DNA of 64,000 bases from an uncultured Spirochaetales bacterium. GTDB lineage: Bacteria > Spirochaetota > Spirochaetia > Sphaerochaetales > Sphaerochaetaceae. The notes under the pieces are model-generated. The model did not search any database, was not told where the DNA came from, and saw nothing but the letters and a program-made list of their open reading frames with translations. Positions within the stretch are counted from its first letter, which is position 1, and every line of letters starts with the position of its first letter. Shown in pieces: positions 17,305-25,791 of this stretch. The DNA lies in assembly GCA_949293595.1 (NCBI GenBank), contig CASFDW010000002.1, forward strand, positions 371,423 to 435,422, written 5' to 3'. The position numbers and the translations under genes are program-made.

Positions 17305-19081
17305 GACCATCGAGGAATTATGTGCATCGTTGTTGGATGTTTGGACATCAGCTCTTTTTAGGTTGCAAATAAGAAATACGGGAGATCCCCGTATCGACGG
17401 AGCTCTTGTTTGTCCGGCTTGCGGAAAGATTCATGGAAGATGTTTTGAAGCCATGTATCCATTTTTGCATATGGCATCCGCGACAGGAGACGACATGTGG
17501 GTCGAGGCTTCGATCGCTCTTTTCGACTGGGCGGAAGCTGTCGTCTCCCAACCTGATGGATCGTTTCTGAACGATATCGATTCCCCATGGAAGGGTACTA
17601 CGGTCTTCAATGTGATCCAAATGGTTGATTGTCTTTCTTTCCATGGGAAGGTCCTGCCCGGAAGTTTTGTTGACAGGTTGTCTTCAAGAGTGCGGAAAGC
17701 TGCCGATTTTCTGTATGGATATACAGGATTGAAGGATAATAATATAAATTATCCGGTTTCCAATGCATTGGCGATGTATCTTTGCGGAAGATATTTCAAT
17801 GAGAAGAAATATTTTTCCAGGGCGGAAGAGTTTGGAAATATCGTGATGGATTGTTTTACGTCCAACGGCCTGCTTTTCGGCGAAGGCATACCCAGATCGT
17901 CCAGAACTGCAAAGAAGTGTCCATCCGTGGACATCGGATACAATGTTGAGGAATCGTTGCCGTCTCTTGCCCGGTTTGCATTGCTTACAGATAATAAGAC
18001 CCTGACGGATGTTGTTGGGAAATCCTTGTATGCCCATCTGGATTTCATGCTCGATGATGGAGGCTGGGATAATAGTTTTGGTACAAGGAATTTCAAGTGG
18101 ACATACTGGGGTAGCAGGACATCTGACGGGTGTGCCGCCGGTTATCTTGCTTTTGGTGAAGAAAATCCTGTTTTTGTTGAAGCTGCTGTCAGGAATCTTG
18201 AATTGATGCGGAAATGTACCATAGGCGGACTTTTGTCCGGAGGTTTGCATTATGGCATCACAGGACAACCCGTGTGCATACATCATACGTTTACCCATTC
18301 AAAGGTTCTTGCATCAATCCTGGATGACCGGCTCTGCAGGGGAGTTGTTGTTCCAGAGAAAAAGCAGCCTCTTCCACGTATGCAAAAACAAGGAATAAGA
18401 AGGTATCCTGAAATTGATACTTTCATCATGACGAAAAACAGTCTTACCGCAACAGTGACAGGATATGATTGGGAATATATGAGAGCCGGGCATGCGAGCG
18501 GTGGAACGCTCTCCATGCTTTTCCATGAGGAAGCTGGTGTCCTGCTTTGTGCCGGCATGTGTGAGTATTCCATCAAGGAAAAGAATAACCAGCAGATACC
18601 GGTTGGAAGTATTCCACATGCATGCCTGTCTCCTCGGCTGGAGACGGTTTTGAATGGTCGTGTCTATAGCAGTATGTATGATTTTTCCGCTTCAATGGAA
18701 AAAAAGGATGACTCGGTGGTTGTCCACGGTTTTCTTTCCGATATCGAGCATGTGCATTGCAATATTGGTTATGAGATTTGCTATACGTTGCAGTCCGACG
18801 GACTATTGATAAAGGTTTCATGCGGGTCAGGCTGTTTTGTCTGTCCGGTGGTCTATGATAAGACCAGGGATATTGTATTGGAAACGGAAAAGTCCATTGG
18901 AATCGATAGAGGAGGGCACAACGTTGTTTTTGAGGTTGAAGATGGAGGCCAGCCTTATTTTTACAACGGATGGGATACCATCTTCAACCTGGTTCCCGGA
19001 TTTGCCGCAGTTCCTATATGTTTGGACATCAATGGATCGGCGTGCTGTTCCATACATGTGATCGAAAAGCGGCAAGGATGA
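17285..19081 (+). CDS. Unknown protein, helical toroid plus beta-sandwich, in the uronate locus
   Basis: A 598-residue protein I do not recognise. The first ~340 residues are rich in paired aromatic helices (FNVIQMVDCLSFHG, GYNVEESLPSLARFAL, WTYWGSRTSDGCAAGY), as in (alpha/alpha) toroid polysaccharide lyases and glycosidases; the rest is beta-rich like the C-terminal domains of heparinase-type lyases. A CPACGKIHGRC cluster near residue 45 is notable. There is no signal peptide. It overlaps DUF2264 by 20 bp and has its own GGAGG site. An intracellular oligosaccharide lyase or hydrolase is an inference. Confidence 0.6.
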   Translation: MKTREPETIEELCASLLDVWTSALFRLQIRNTGDPRIDGALVCPACGKIHGRCFEAMYPFLHMASATGDDMWVEASIALFDWAEAVVSQPDGSFLNDIDSPWKGTTVFNVIQMVDCLSFHGKVLPGSFVDRLSSRVRKAADFLYGYTGLKDNNINYPVSNALAMYLCGRYFNEKKYFSRAEEFGNIVMDCFTSNGLLFGEGIPRSSRTAKKCPSVDIGYNVEESLPSLARFALLTDNKTLTDVVGKSLYAHLDFMLDDGGWDNSFGTRNFKWTYWGSRTSDGCAAGYLAFGEENPVFVEAAVRNLELMRKCTIGGLLSGGLHYGITGQPVCIHHTFTHSKVLASILDDRLCRGVVVPEKKQPLPRMQKQGIRRYPEIDTFIMTKNSLTATVTGYDWEYMRAGHASGGTLSMLFHEEAGVLLCAGMCEYSIKEKNNQQIPVGSIPHACLSPRLETVLNGRVYSSMYDFSASMEKKDDSVVVHGFLSDIEHVHCNIGYEICYTLQSDGLLIKVSCGSGCFVCPVVYDKTRDIVLETEKSIGIDRGGHNVVFEVEDGGQPYFYNGWDTIFNLVPGFAAVPICLDINGSACCSIHVIEKRQG

Positions 19082-19215
19082 CGGAAAGGATTGCAAAGTT
19101 TTTGAGGAATCTTTGAAAGGCAAGGGGATTTACGGGCGGGTGCCCGGGTTGTCTGTGTTTGTCGGGGTTGTATTTGACGCCAGGAAGATTTCAAAAAGCC
19201 ATTGCATTTAACTTG

Positions 19216-19247
19216 ATACTCTGTTGAGGGGAAAACATACAGAGTAT
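19216..19247 (+). promoter_or_regulatory. Inverted repeat ahead of the GH88 gene, candidate operator
   Basis: ATACTCTGT (19216-19224) and ACAGAGTAT (19239-19247) form a perfect 9-bp inverted repeat with a 14-bp spacer. It overlaps TTGATA (19213-19218), which with CATACA 17 bp downstream could be a weak promoter. The 206-bp gap here is the longest in the locus, so GH88 may have its own control. Confidence 0.4.
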
Positions 19248-19287
19248 GTTGACGGATTTCTGTGTGCATTGTTTAAGGAGGATCATT

Positions 19288-20430
19288 ATGGATAGCGGAT
19301 GTATTGGATGGCTTGACGAGGCACTGACATGTGCCCGCGTACAGACTAGGAAGGCAATCGATGATCTTGGGAACGGATTCAAGCCTTCCCATAGTACTGA
19401 TAATTTCTATCAGCCATCCGGTAACGATGAATGGACGAATGGCATGTGGACCGGAGAAATCAACATAATGTATGAACTCACAGGAGATGATTTCTTCAAA
19501 CAAAAGGCTTTGGAGCATGTGTGTTCATTCAAAAAACGAATAGACAGTCTTTATTGCATAAACAACCATGACATGGGTTTTTTGTATTCTCCATCGTGCG
19601 TTGCCGCATATAAGCTTTACAACAGCGGGACAGGAAAAGAGGCGGCGGTTGCGGCAGCCGGATATCTTATGTCCCGGTTTCAGGAAAAGGGCCGGTTCAT
19701 ACAGGCTTGGGGACCTGTTGGTGATAGGAATAATTACAGGCTTATCATAGATTGTCTCATGAATATCCCCTTGTTGTTCTGGGCCTCATCGATAACAGGG
19801 GATCCCAGGTACGGTCGTGTTGCAATGGCACATTTCGATACTTCGATAAACTGTGTTCTCAGAGATGACGATTCCACTTTCCATACATATTATTTCGATC
19901 CCGATACTGGAATGCCCCTGTATGGGGTGACTCATCAGGGGAATAGAAACGATTCCGCTTGGAGCAGGGGACAGGCCTGGGGTATTTATGGTTCGGCTCT
20001 GGCATATAGGTATACCGGTTCTGCAAGGGCTTTGGAGGTTTTCAACCGTACTTTGGATTTTTTCCTCCGTCATCTGCCTGCCTCCGTGATTCCGTATTGG
20101 GATTTCGATTTCTCCGATGGCTCTTCCGAGCCTAGGGATTCCTCCGCTCTTGCGATCGCCGTTTGTGGCATGCTTGAAATGGCCGATGATTTGAACGATG
20201 CCGGCCTGAGGGCGACGGCAGTCAGTCTTTGTGAAACACTTTTCAAGAAGTGTGCCGTAAAAGATCCTTCCATATCAAACGGACAGCTTCTGCATGGTGT
20301 GTATTGCAGAAAGACCCCCACGAACGATGCAAGAAACAGAGGAGTGGATGAATGCAATACCTGGGGAGATTACTTTTATGTTGAAGCTTTGAAGAGGATC
20401 ATTTCCCCTGGATGGAGAGCATATTGGTAA
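19288..20430 (+). CDS. Unsaturated glucuronyl hydrolase, GH88
   Basis: Cleaves delta-4,5-unsaturated uronic acids from the non-reducing ends of oligosaccharides made by polysaccharide lyases. The 380-residue protein has the family's two aspartates: Asp95 in HDMGFLYSP and Asp155 in IDCLMNIPLL (equivalents of Asp88 and Asp149 of Bacillus GL1 UGL). The NDSAWSRGQAWGIYG and YWDFDF..SEPRDSSA motifs are also present. ATG 19288 follows AAGGAGG (19275-19281), which is better than the upstream ATG 19246. There is no signal peptide, so it acts in the cytoplasm on imported lyase products, giving unsaturated uronate for downstream metabolism. Confidence 0.93.
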   Translation: MDSGCIGWLDEALTCARVQTRKAIDDLGNGFKPSHSTDNFYQPSGNDEWTNGMWTGEINIMYELTGDDFFKQKALEHVCSFKKRIDSLYCINNHDMGFLYSPSCVAAYKLYNSGTGKEAAVAAAGYLMSRFQEKGRFIQAWGPVGDRNNYRLIIDCLMNIPLLFWASSITGDPRYGRVAMAHFDTSINCVLRDDDSTFHTYYFDPDTGMPLYGVTHQGNRNDSAWSRGQAWGIYGSALAYRYTGSARALEVFNRTLDFFLRHLPASVIPYWDFDFSDGSSEPRDSSALAIAVCGMLEMADDLNDAGLRATAVSLCETLFKKCAVKDPSISNGQLLHGVYCRKTPTNDARNRGVDECNTWGDYFYVEALKRIISPGWRAYW

Positions 20431-20457
20431 GCCGGATGGCTTCCTGGAAATAAGATA

Positions 20458-20485
20458 GTTGTCCGTCACGTTTTCGTTGTATAAT
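20458..20485 (+). promoter_or_regulatory. Candidate promoter for the alpha-galactosidase gene
   Basis: A perfect TATAAT at 20480-20485 has a weak -35 (AGTTGT, 17-bp spacing). It lies 25 bp before the GH36 start, so that gene may also be transcribed separately from the operon. Confidence 0.45.
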
Positions 20486-20510
20486 CTTTGCATCATGTCG
20501 GAGGTCTTGG

Positions 20511-22799
20511 ATGATACATAAAAGCGGCGATTGGTTTTTTATTTCCACGAAAAACACATCATATGTGATGAGGATTCTCGATACCGGGCATGTCATGCAT
20601 TTCTCATATGGTGCATGCATCGGACATGATGCCGAAGGGCTTGAATACATCCATGACGGTTTCGATGTGAATGTCGGTTGCTGCACGTACTATGACGAAG
20701 AGCATCCCCGCATGTTTATGAACAATCTCTCAATGGAGTATGCCACGGTTGGAAAGGGGGATACGAGGGAACCGGCTGTCGATGTACGCTATTCGGAAGG
20801 GCTCTCAACACTTGATCCGGTTTATTATGAGCATAGGATTTTCAAGGGAAAGGACCTTGGAGCGGTTCCATGTGCATCTGCCGATGAGGACAATGTGGAG
20901 ACATTGGAGCTGGTACTGAAGGACAAGGTGGTCGATTTGTTCATACACCTCTTCTACAGCTCGTACGAAGATGAGGATGTGATCCTCCGGTCCACGAGGA
21001 TCGTCAACAGGACGGGGAGTGATGTGGTTTTGGAGAATGTTGCATCCTTGATGCTGGATTTCTCCGACTGCAACTGGGAGCTTCTTTCATTTGACGGAGC
21101 CTGGGCAAGGGAGAGGAACATCACACGTAGGAAATTACATCCTGGAATTACCGTCATCGACAGCAAGCTTGGGTGTTCCTCCAATGAACACAACAGCCTT
21201 GTATATCTTGTCAGAAGTGACAGCGGTCCCGATTACGGTGAGGTGGTCGCAACCAATCTGATATACAGTGGCAACCATTCGGAGCGCATCGATGTGGGAC
21301 CGTTCTCAAAGCTGAGGCTCGTCACAGGAATAAATCCTTTCGGATTTTCCTGGACATTGGCGGACGGGGAGTCCTTCACCAGCCCGGAGGCTGTGGTGAC
21401 ATATTCCTCCTCTGGATGGAACAGAGCATCTGCAAATTTCCATTCGTTCATCAGAAAGTACATAGTGCGCGGCAAATGGAGGGACAGGGAGCGCCCGATA
21501 CTCATAAACAACTGGGAGGCCACCTATTTTGATTTCACCGAGGAAAAGCTCATGGACCTGGCGGCGAGGGCAAAAGACCTTGGAATCGAGCTCTTCGTCC
21601 TTGATGACGGATGGTTCGGGCGCAGGGCCGACGACAGGTCGGGACTCGGCGACTGGGTATGCAACAGGAAAAGGCTCCCCGGGGGGCTTGAGGGTCTGGG
21701 CCGCAGGCTGCATGACATGGGGCTGATGTTCGGCATCTGGGTTGAGCCGGAGATGGTGAACGAGGATTCGGAGCTTTTTGAGAAGCATCCTGATTGGAGG
21801 GTCTCCATACCCGGAAGGAAACCAGCCGTGTGCAGGCACCAGTATGTTCTCGACCTGTCCAGGAAGGATGTTGTCGATCACCTTTTCTCATCGCTTTCCT
21901 CTGTTTTCGAGTCCGGATGCGTCGATTATGTCAAATGGGACATGAACCGGACGATGAGCGACTATTACAGCGCCTCGGGCCGGTCGTCCGGCATGGGCGG
22001 GTTCTTCCATCGCTACATGCTGGGGCTCTACAGCCTGCTGCAGAGAATCACCGAACGTTTTCCCGACATACTCTTCGAGGCCTGTGCCGCGGGAGGCAAC
22101 AGATTCGACCTGGGCATGCTCTGCTTCATGCAGCAGATATGGACCAGCGACAATACGGATCTCCATCACAGGATAGGCATACAGGAAGGGACACTCATGG
22201 GGTATCCGCAGTCTTCGATGGGGGCCCATGTATCCGCCAGTCCCGGTCATCAGAGCCTCAGGAAAAGCAGCATCGAGTCAAGGTTCAATGTAGCCTGTTG
22301 GGGAGCCTTCGGATATGAGCTGGATCTTGCGAAGCTGTGTGCGGAGGATCTTGAGGCCGTGCGCGGCCAGATCAGGTTCTATAAGAAATACCGGCCGGTG
22401 CTGCAGTCCGGGATTTTCAGGAAGGTGGTCTCGTCGGATGACAACCTCGTGTTCTGGGCTAGCACTCTCGGAAAAACCACAATTGTTCTTGAATATCAGA
22501 TTCTCAACAGACCGAACACAGGAGTACAGGACAGGCTTCGGCTTCCGTTCTTGAACAGAAGCGGGGTGTACAGGGTGGAGGCAAGACGGCAGATCATACG
22601 GGCTGAGGATCTGGGAGATCTTTCCAAAGCTTACGGGAAGACGGTGAGCGAGGAATTCTCCGTCACGATAAGCGGAAGCCTTCTGTGCGACTACGGTCTG
22701 TGCCTCGGCCCGCAGTTTGCAGGCAACGGGTTTTGTGACGGGACCAGGGTTCTCGGGGATTTCGGCTCCAGACTGTATGTTGTCGAGGAAATCGGCTGA
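20511..22799 (+). CDS. Alpha-galactosidase, GH36
   Basis: Releases terminal alpha-galactose from oligosaccharides. The 762-residue protein has the three-part GH36 layout: an N-terminal beta-supersandwich, a (beta/alpha)8 barrel and a C-terminal beta domain. Catalytic residues are visible: nucleophile Asp477 in YVKWDMNR and acid/base Asp547 in WTSDNTD, close to the positions in Geobacillus AgaA. The FVLDDGWFG motif is also present. No signal peptide is seen, so it acts in the cytoplasm. The start follows GGAGGT (20500-20505). It closes the oligosaccharide locus and implies that the imported substrate, or a second substrate, carries alpha-galactose. Confidence 0.95.
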   Translation: MIHKSGDWFFISTKNTSYVMRILDTGHVMHFSYGACIGHDAEGLEYIHDGFDVNVGCCTYYDEEHPRMFMNNLSMEYATVGKGDTREPAVDVRYSEGLSTLDPVYYEHRIFKGKDLGAVPCASADEDNVETLELVLKDKVVDLFIHLFYSSYEDEDVILRSTRIVNRTGSDVVLENVASLMLDFSDCNWELLSFDGAWARERNITRRKLHPGITVIDSKLGCSSNEHNSLVYLVRSDSGPDYGEVVATNLIYSGNHSERIDVGPFSKLRLVTGINPFGFSWTLADGESFTSPEAVVTYSSSGWNRASANFHSFIRKYIVRGKWRDRERPILINNWEATYFDFTEEKLMDLAARAKDLGIELFVLDDGWFGRRADDRSGLGDWVCNRKRLPGGLEGLGRRLHDMGLMFGIWVEPEMVNEDSELFEKHPDWRVSIPGRKPAVCRHQYVLDLSRKDVVDHLFSSLSSVFESGCVDYVKWDMNRTMSDYYSASGRSSGMGGFFHRYMLGLYSLLQRITERFPDILFEACAAGGNRFDLGMLCFMQQIWTSDNTDLHHRIGIQEGTLMGYPQSSMGAHVSASPGHQSLRKSSIESRFNVACWGAFGYELDLAKLCAEDLEAVRGQIRFYKKYRPVLQSGIFRKVVSSDDNLVFWASTLGKTTIVLEYQILNRPNTGVQDRLRLPFLNRSGVYRVEARRQIIRAEDLGDLSKAYGKTVSEEFSVTISGSLLCDYGLCLGPQFAGNGFCDGTRVLGDFGSRLYVVEEIG

Positions 22800-22877
22800 A
22801 AACATGTCCCATCCTTTCAAGCATATGGTATGAGGGGTGAATCATGACCAAAAATATATTTCAGGTCATTATGGATG

Positions 22878-23924
22878 TCAGCCCAGTGTGTCGTCCGCCC
22901 CGCCTTCGAAGGAATGGATCTTTCCTTCTCTTTTGAGGACGCTTTCCTTTATGAACTGCACGTTCTTCAGACTTCGTCCGGAAACAAACTGCCTTATCGC
23001 GCATTCCGCCTCTTCGCGGCCCTCGGCTCCCTTGTATAGGATGAAGCCGTGGTAGGAATTCGGGGCTGTGAACACCTTCACCGACGTGCCTGCCTTCTCA
23101 AGCTCCTGGGCGTACAGTATTCCGTCATCCTTCAGAGGATCGTTTTCCGCCGTGATTATCAACGCCGGAGCAAGCCGGGACTTGTCCTGGGCCAGAAGCG
23201 GGCTGAACATCGGGGAGAGTATGTCTTTTGGTTCCCTTGCATATGTGTCGATGTAGTACTGCAGGATCCGTGTGGTGAGCATCGGGGTGTTCTTGTGCTC
23301 CTCGATGGACAGGGTTCTCAACCTGCCGTCGGTGATGGGGTAGAGGAGTATCTGCCCGGCCAGCTGCGGACCTTTCCGGTCTCTTGCAAGATGCGCCACA
23401 ACCGCGGCGAGGTTGGCTCCGGCGCTGTCCCCGGCGACAAAAATCCTGTCCGGATCTATCTTCCAGTATTTTGCTCCCTCTGCGGCCCACAGCAGTGCGT
23501 CATAGCAGTCCTCCACCGGGGTGGGGAATTTATACTGTGGCGCCAGTCTGTAGTCTATCGAGAGGATGCAGGATCCGGTCACGAATGCGAGATGTGATAA
23601 AAACAGCTCGTAGAAATCCATGTTGCCGAATGTCCATCCTCCTCCGTGATAGAAGATGATCAGCGGGCATAGCCCCAACGCCGACGTGTGCGGGTTGTTG
23701 AAATAGTATGCTGTCACGGCACCTTCGGATACCGGGATTATGAAGGAGGAGGTGATGATCTGCTTCGGATACTTCATCAGGATCCGTTTCAGACGCTTGT
23801 CGATCTCCTGGTTGTTTATTCTGTATATTAAATCCGCGCCGGGCTTCTCGACGTGTCTCTGCCAGAACTCGTCCGACAGCTCGACGATCTTCCTCATGCG
23901 GCGGGAAAGATTGTACTCATCCAT
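22878..23924 (-). CDS. Alpha/beta-hydrolase esterase, hormone-sensitive-lipase-like family
   Basis: A 348-residue carboxylesterase with the HSL-family oxyanion motif HGGGW, the nucleophile elbow GDSAGAN, and Asp/His candidates near the C-terminus (ENDPLKDDG, SYHGF). There is no signal peptide. Its minus orientation, converging on the GH36 gene, separates it from the sugar operon, but an acetyl- or acyl-esterase acting on sugar esters is possible. No Shine-Dalgarno site is visible before the ATG. Confidence 0.85.
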   Translation of the reverse strand: MDEYNLSRRMRKIVELSDEFWQRHVEKPGADLIYRINNQEIDKRLKRILMKYPKQIITSSFIIPVSEGAVTAYYFNNPHTSALGLCPLIIFYHGGGWTFGNMDFYELFLSHLAFVTGSCILSIDYRLAPQYKFPTPVEDCYDALLWAAEGAKYWKIDPDRIFVAGDSAGANLAAVVAHLARDRKGPQLAGQILLYPITDGRLRTLSIEEHKNTPMLTTRILQYYIDTYAREPKDILSPMFSPLLAQDKSRLAPALIITAENDPLKDDGILYAQELEKAGTSVKVFTAPNSYHGFILYKGAEGREEAECAIRQFVSGRSLKNVQFIKESVLKREGKIHSFEGGADDTLG

Positions 23925-24069
23925 ATGGTAATGTTAGATTATTGTCCTTTTCCTAGCAAGTGCTAAGTGTATACGGTGTCTCCTGTTGTCAAAAAAAACA
24001 TGCTCATGTTCCAGGTCTGCTGTGCAGGGCGGTCGTGCCGGAGGCCTTTTCCCCCGTGTCTTATGCCGG

Positions 24070-24780
24070 TCAGTATATTTCAGGTATGAAGAAACCGTTC
24101 CCTACATCCAATGTGGACATTCCCGCCAGTGCGCGGCCTCCAGGCATGGCGGCATCCGTATCCGGGATGAAGAATTCCTGGAGGTATGCCTTGAGCTCAT
24201 CCAGACCGTGCTGGTCGCAAAAAGCACATTCCACCGTCCTGCCGTCCTCCTTCGATACCAGCGCATAGGCGCTGCCAAGCATCAGAAGGTTGTTTTCAGC
24301 CAGACTCTCTTTCCATGCACGTTCGTCTTTCAGGATACATCCTGTCTTTGAGAAGCATGATATGTAGATGCTGTCTAGCCGTTCGATGTCCGCATCGTTT
24401 TCAAAATCCATAGTTTTTCCCGGTTTCTGCCGCATGATGCCGAACGATGGGGATTTGAATCCGAGACCTTCGTAGAACCGGCGTACCGCGGGGTAGAGGA
24501 AAACACCCTCTCGGTGTTCCTCCACGGCCTTGCCGATGAGATTTGACATGTATCCTTTCTTCCTATGCTCCTCGAGCGTGGCGGCCCCTACCAGGTATTT
24601 CGCCTCATGGATGCTTTCGCCTGTCATGTACCGGACATCGAACAGGTGCAGTGCGCTGACTGTCCGTCCCCCGGTTCTGTATTCGTATGTCTCCAGCTTC
24701 CTGTCATGGTCGAGCCTTTCGATCCATTCGTAAGCATCGCCAAAGACATCGTGCCAGAGCCCTGCCAGTTCAGCTCTCAT
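24070..24780 (-). CDS. GNAT-family N-acetyltransferase
   Basis: A 236-residue acyltransferase. The acetyl-CoA-binding motif lies in AATLEEHRKKGYMSNLIGKAV (R-x-x-G pattern), preceded by a central beta-sheet, and RRFYEGLGF matches the last GNAT motif. Its start overlaps the end of the DUF2156 gene by 11 bp, so the two are translationally coupled. This pairing of two GNAT-fold proteins suggests a linked acyl- or aminoacyl-transfer function; the substrate is unknown. Confidence 0.78.
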   Translation of the reverse strand: MRAELAGLWHDVFGDAYEWIERLDHDRKLETYEYRTGGRTVSALHLFDVRYMTGESIHEAKYLVGAATLEEHRKKGYMSNLIGKAVEEHREGVFLYPAVRRFYEGLGFKSPSFGIMRQKPGKTMDFENDADIERLDSIYISCFSKTGCILKDERAWKESLAENNLLMLGSAYALVSKEDGRTVECAFCDQHGLDELKAYLQEFFIPDTDAAMPGGRALAGMSTLDVGNGFFIPEIY

Positions 24781-25627
24781 TGTCCGCCATCCATTTCTCT
24801 CCCATCATGTCCGGATGGTAGCTCTCCTTCGCCCTTCTCAGGCCTTCGAGCCCGATGTCCTCCTGCCTGTTTATCCATTTGACATTTTCAAAATGAGTTG
24901 AGATGTAGTGCTGGTTTATCGCGGCGTATATCCCGAGATAGGATGTGTCGCATTTCTCGAAATGGATTATTGCAAGCTCGTCCGAGATCCTTTCGCCTAT
25001 GGTGAATGCCACCGCCTTTCCTTCGATCCTTATTATAGCCCCTGAGAAATCGTAGCTGTCCCAGCAGTTGAAGCAGTTCTCGATTCCCTTCCTCTCCTCC
25101 TCGATGCTCTCAAGCATCGAAGGGTCGTGGATCTTCTCCCAGTCGCTGTCTATGTTCAGGCATTCGTCGAAATCCTCCTTCCGAAGGGGACAGAAGGAAT
25201 AGCTGTAGGTCTTCTCGAACTGATGTATGTGGTTCCTCTTCGCGGACAGTTTCTTTCCCTCCAGTGTTATTAGCTTGTGGGAGGAATAGATATAGTCGTC
25301 GAGATCCCTTTCCCTCCTTGTGGAGAACGATGGCGGGATGTATTCCAGATACTCTGCCGGAACGGATGTCAGCCGTACGCGGCCCTCGCTTCCGACAAGC
25401 TCGTCAATGGCTTTCCCCGGCTCGTCAGAAAACGGAAACAGGAAACTGCCGCTCCTGTCGTGCCTCAGATACAATCCGTATCTGCCTGTTGCAATATGGA
25501 TGTCTTCCGCATCGTTCCATATCGACGCGTAACTGGGTTTGTACTCGTAGCATAGGGTGGATATCTTCGCCGAATACTCTTTTAGCAGGGGGATGTCGTC
25601 ATCTCCGAATTTTCTGAAGTCCAACAT
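24770..25627 (-). CDS. DUF2156 protein (GNAT-fold, phosphatidylglycerol lysyltransferase C-terminal-like)
   Basis: A 285-residue soluble protein matching the DUF2156 pattern, which is related to the catalytic domain of MprF and to FemX-type aminoacyl transferases: a central KRNHIHQFEKTY motif, GAIIRIEGKAVAFTIGE, and the C-terminal KWINRQEDIGLEGLRRAKESYHP. No membrane domain is attached. A strong promoter lies so close that the 5' leader would be about 4 nt. It is co-transcribed with the GNAT gene downstream. Confidence 0.8.
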   Translation of the reverse strand: MLDFRKFGDDDIPLLKEYSAKISTLCYEYKPSYASIWNDAEDIHIATGRYGLYLRHDRSGSFLFPFSDEPGKAIDELVGSEGRVRLTSVPAEYLEYIPPSFSTRRERDLDDYIYSSHKLITLEGKKLSAKRNHIHQFEKTYSYSFCPLRKEDFDECLNIDSDWEKIHDPSMLESIEEERKGIENCFNCWDSYDFSGAIIRIEGKAVAFTIGERISDELAIIHFEKCDTSYLGIYAAINQHYISTHFENVKWINRQEDIGLEGLRRAKESYHPDMMGEKWMADNES

Positions 25628-25637
25628 ACAGGCGCAG

Positions 25638-25666
25638 ATTATATATTGTAAACATCACGAGTGCAA
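25638..25666 (-). promoter_or_regulatory. Promoter of the DUF2156-GNAT operon, near-leaderless
   Basis: On the minus strand TTGCAC (25661-25666) and TATAAT (25638-25643) are separated by exactly 17 bp. Only ten bases separate TATAAT from the ATG, leaving about 4 nt of leader and no room for a ribosome-binding site. Confidence 0.65.
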
Positions 25667-25779
25667 GCATCATCGATGTTCCTGTCATCGGTTGCCTCTT
25701 TCTGAGTTCTTGAACAGAACAGTCATTTTTGTTGAAGATTATTCTGAAGAGCAGGTAGGAAAAATATTTTTTTTCGGTA

Positions 25780-25785
25780 TATAAT
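25780..25785 (+). promoter_or_regulatory. -10 box adjoining the E2-like gene start
   Basis: TATAAT ends directly before ATG 25786, so initiation is predicted at about the ATG at 25792. No Shine-Dalgarno site is present and the -35 is weak. This fits a leaderless mRNA. Confidence 0.4.
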
Positions 25786-25791
25786 ATGGTT

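Noticed and set aside
23955..23975. CIRCE-like half site AAGTGCTAA between the esterase and GNAT genes
   Set aside because: Only one half is present, without the partner at 9-bp spacing.
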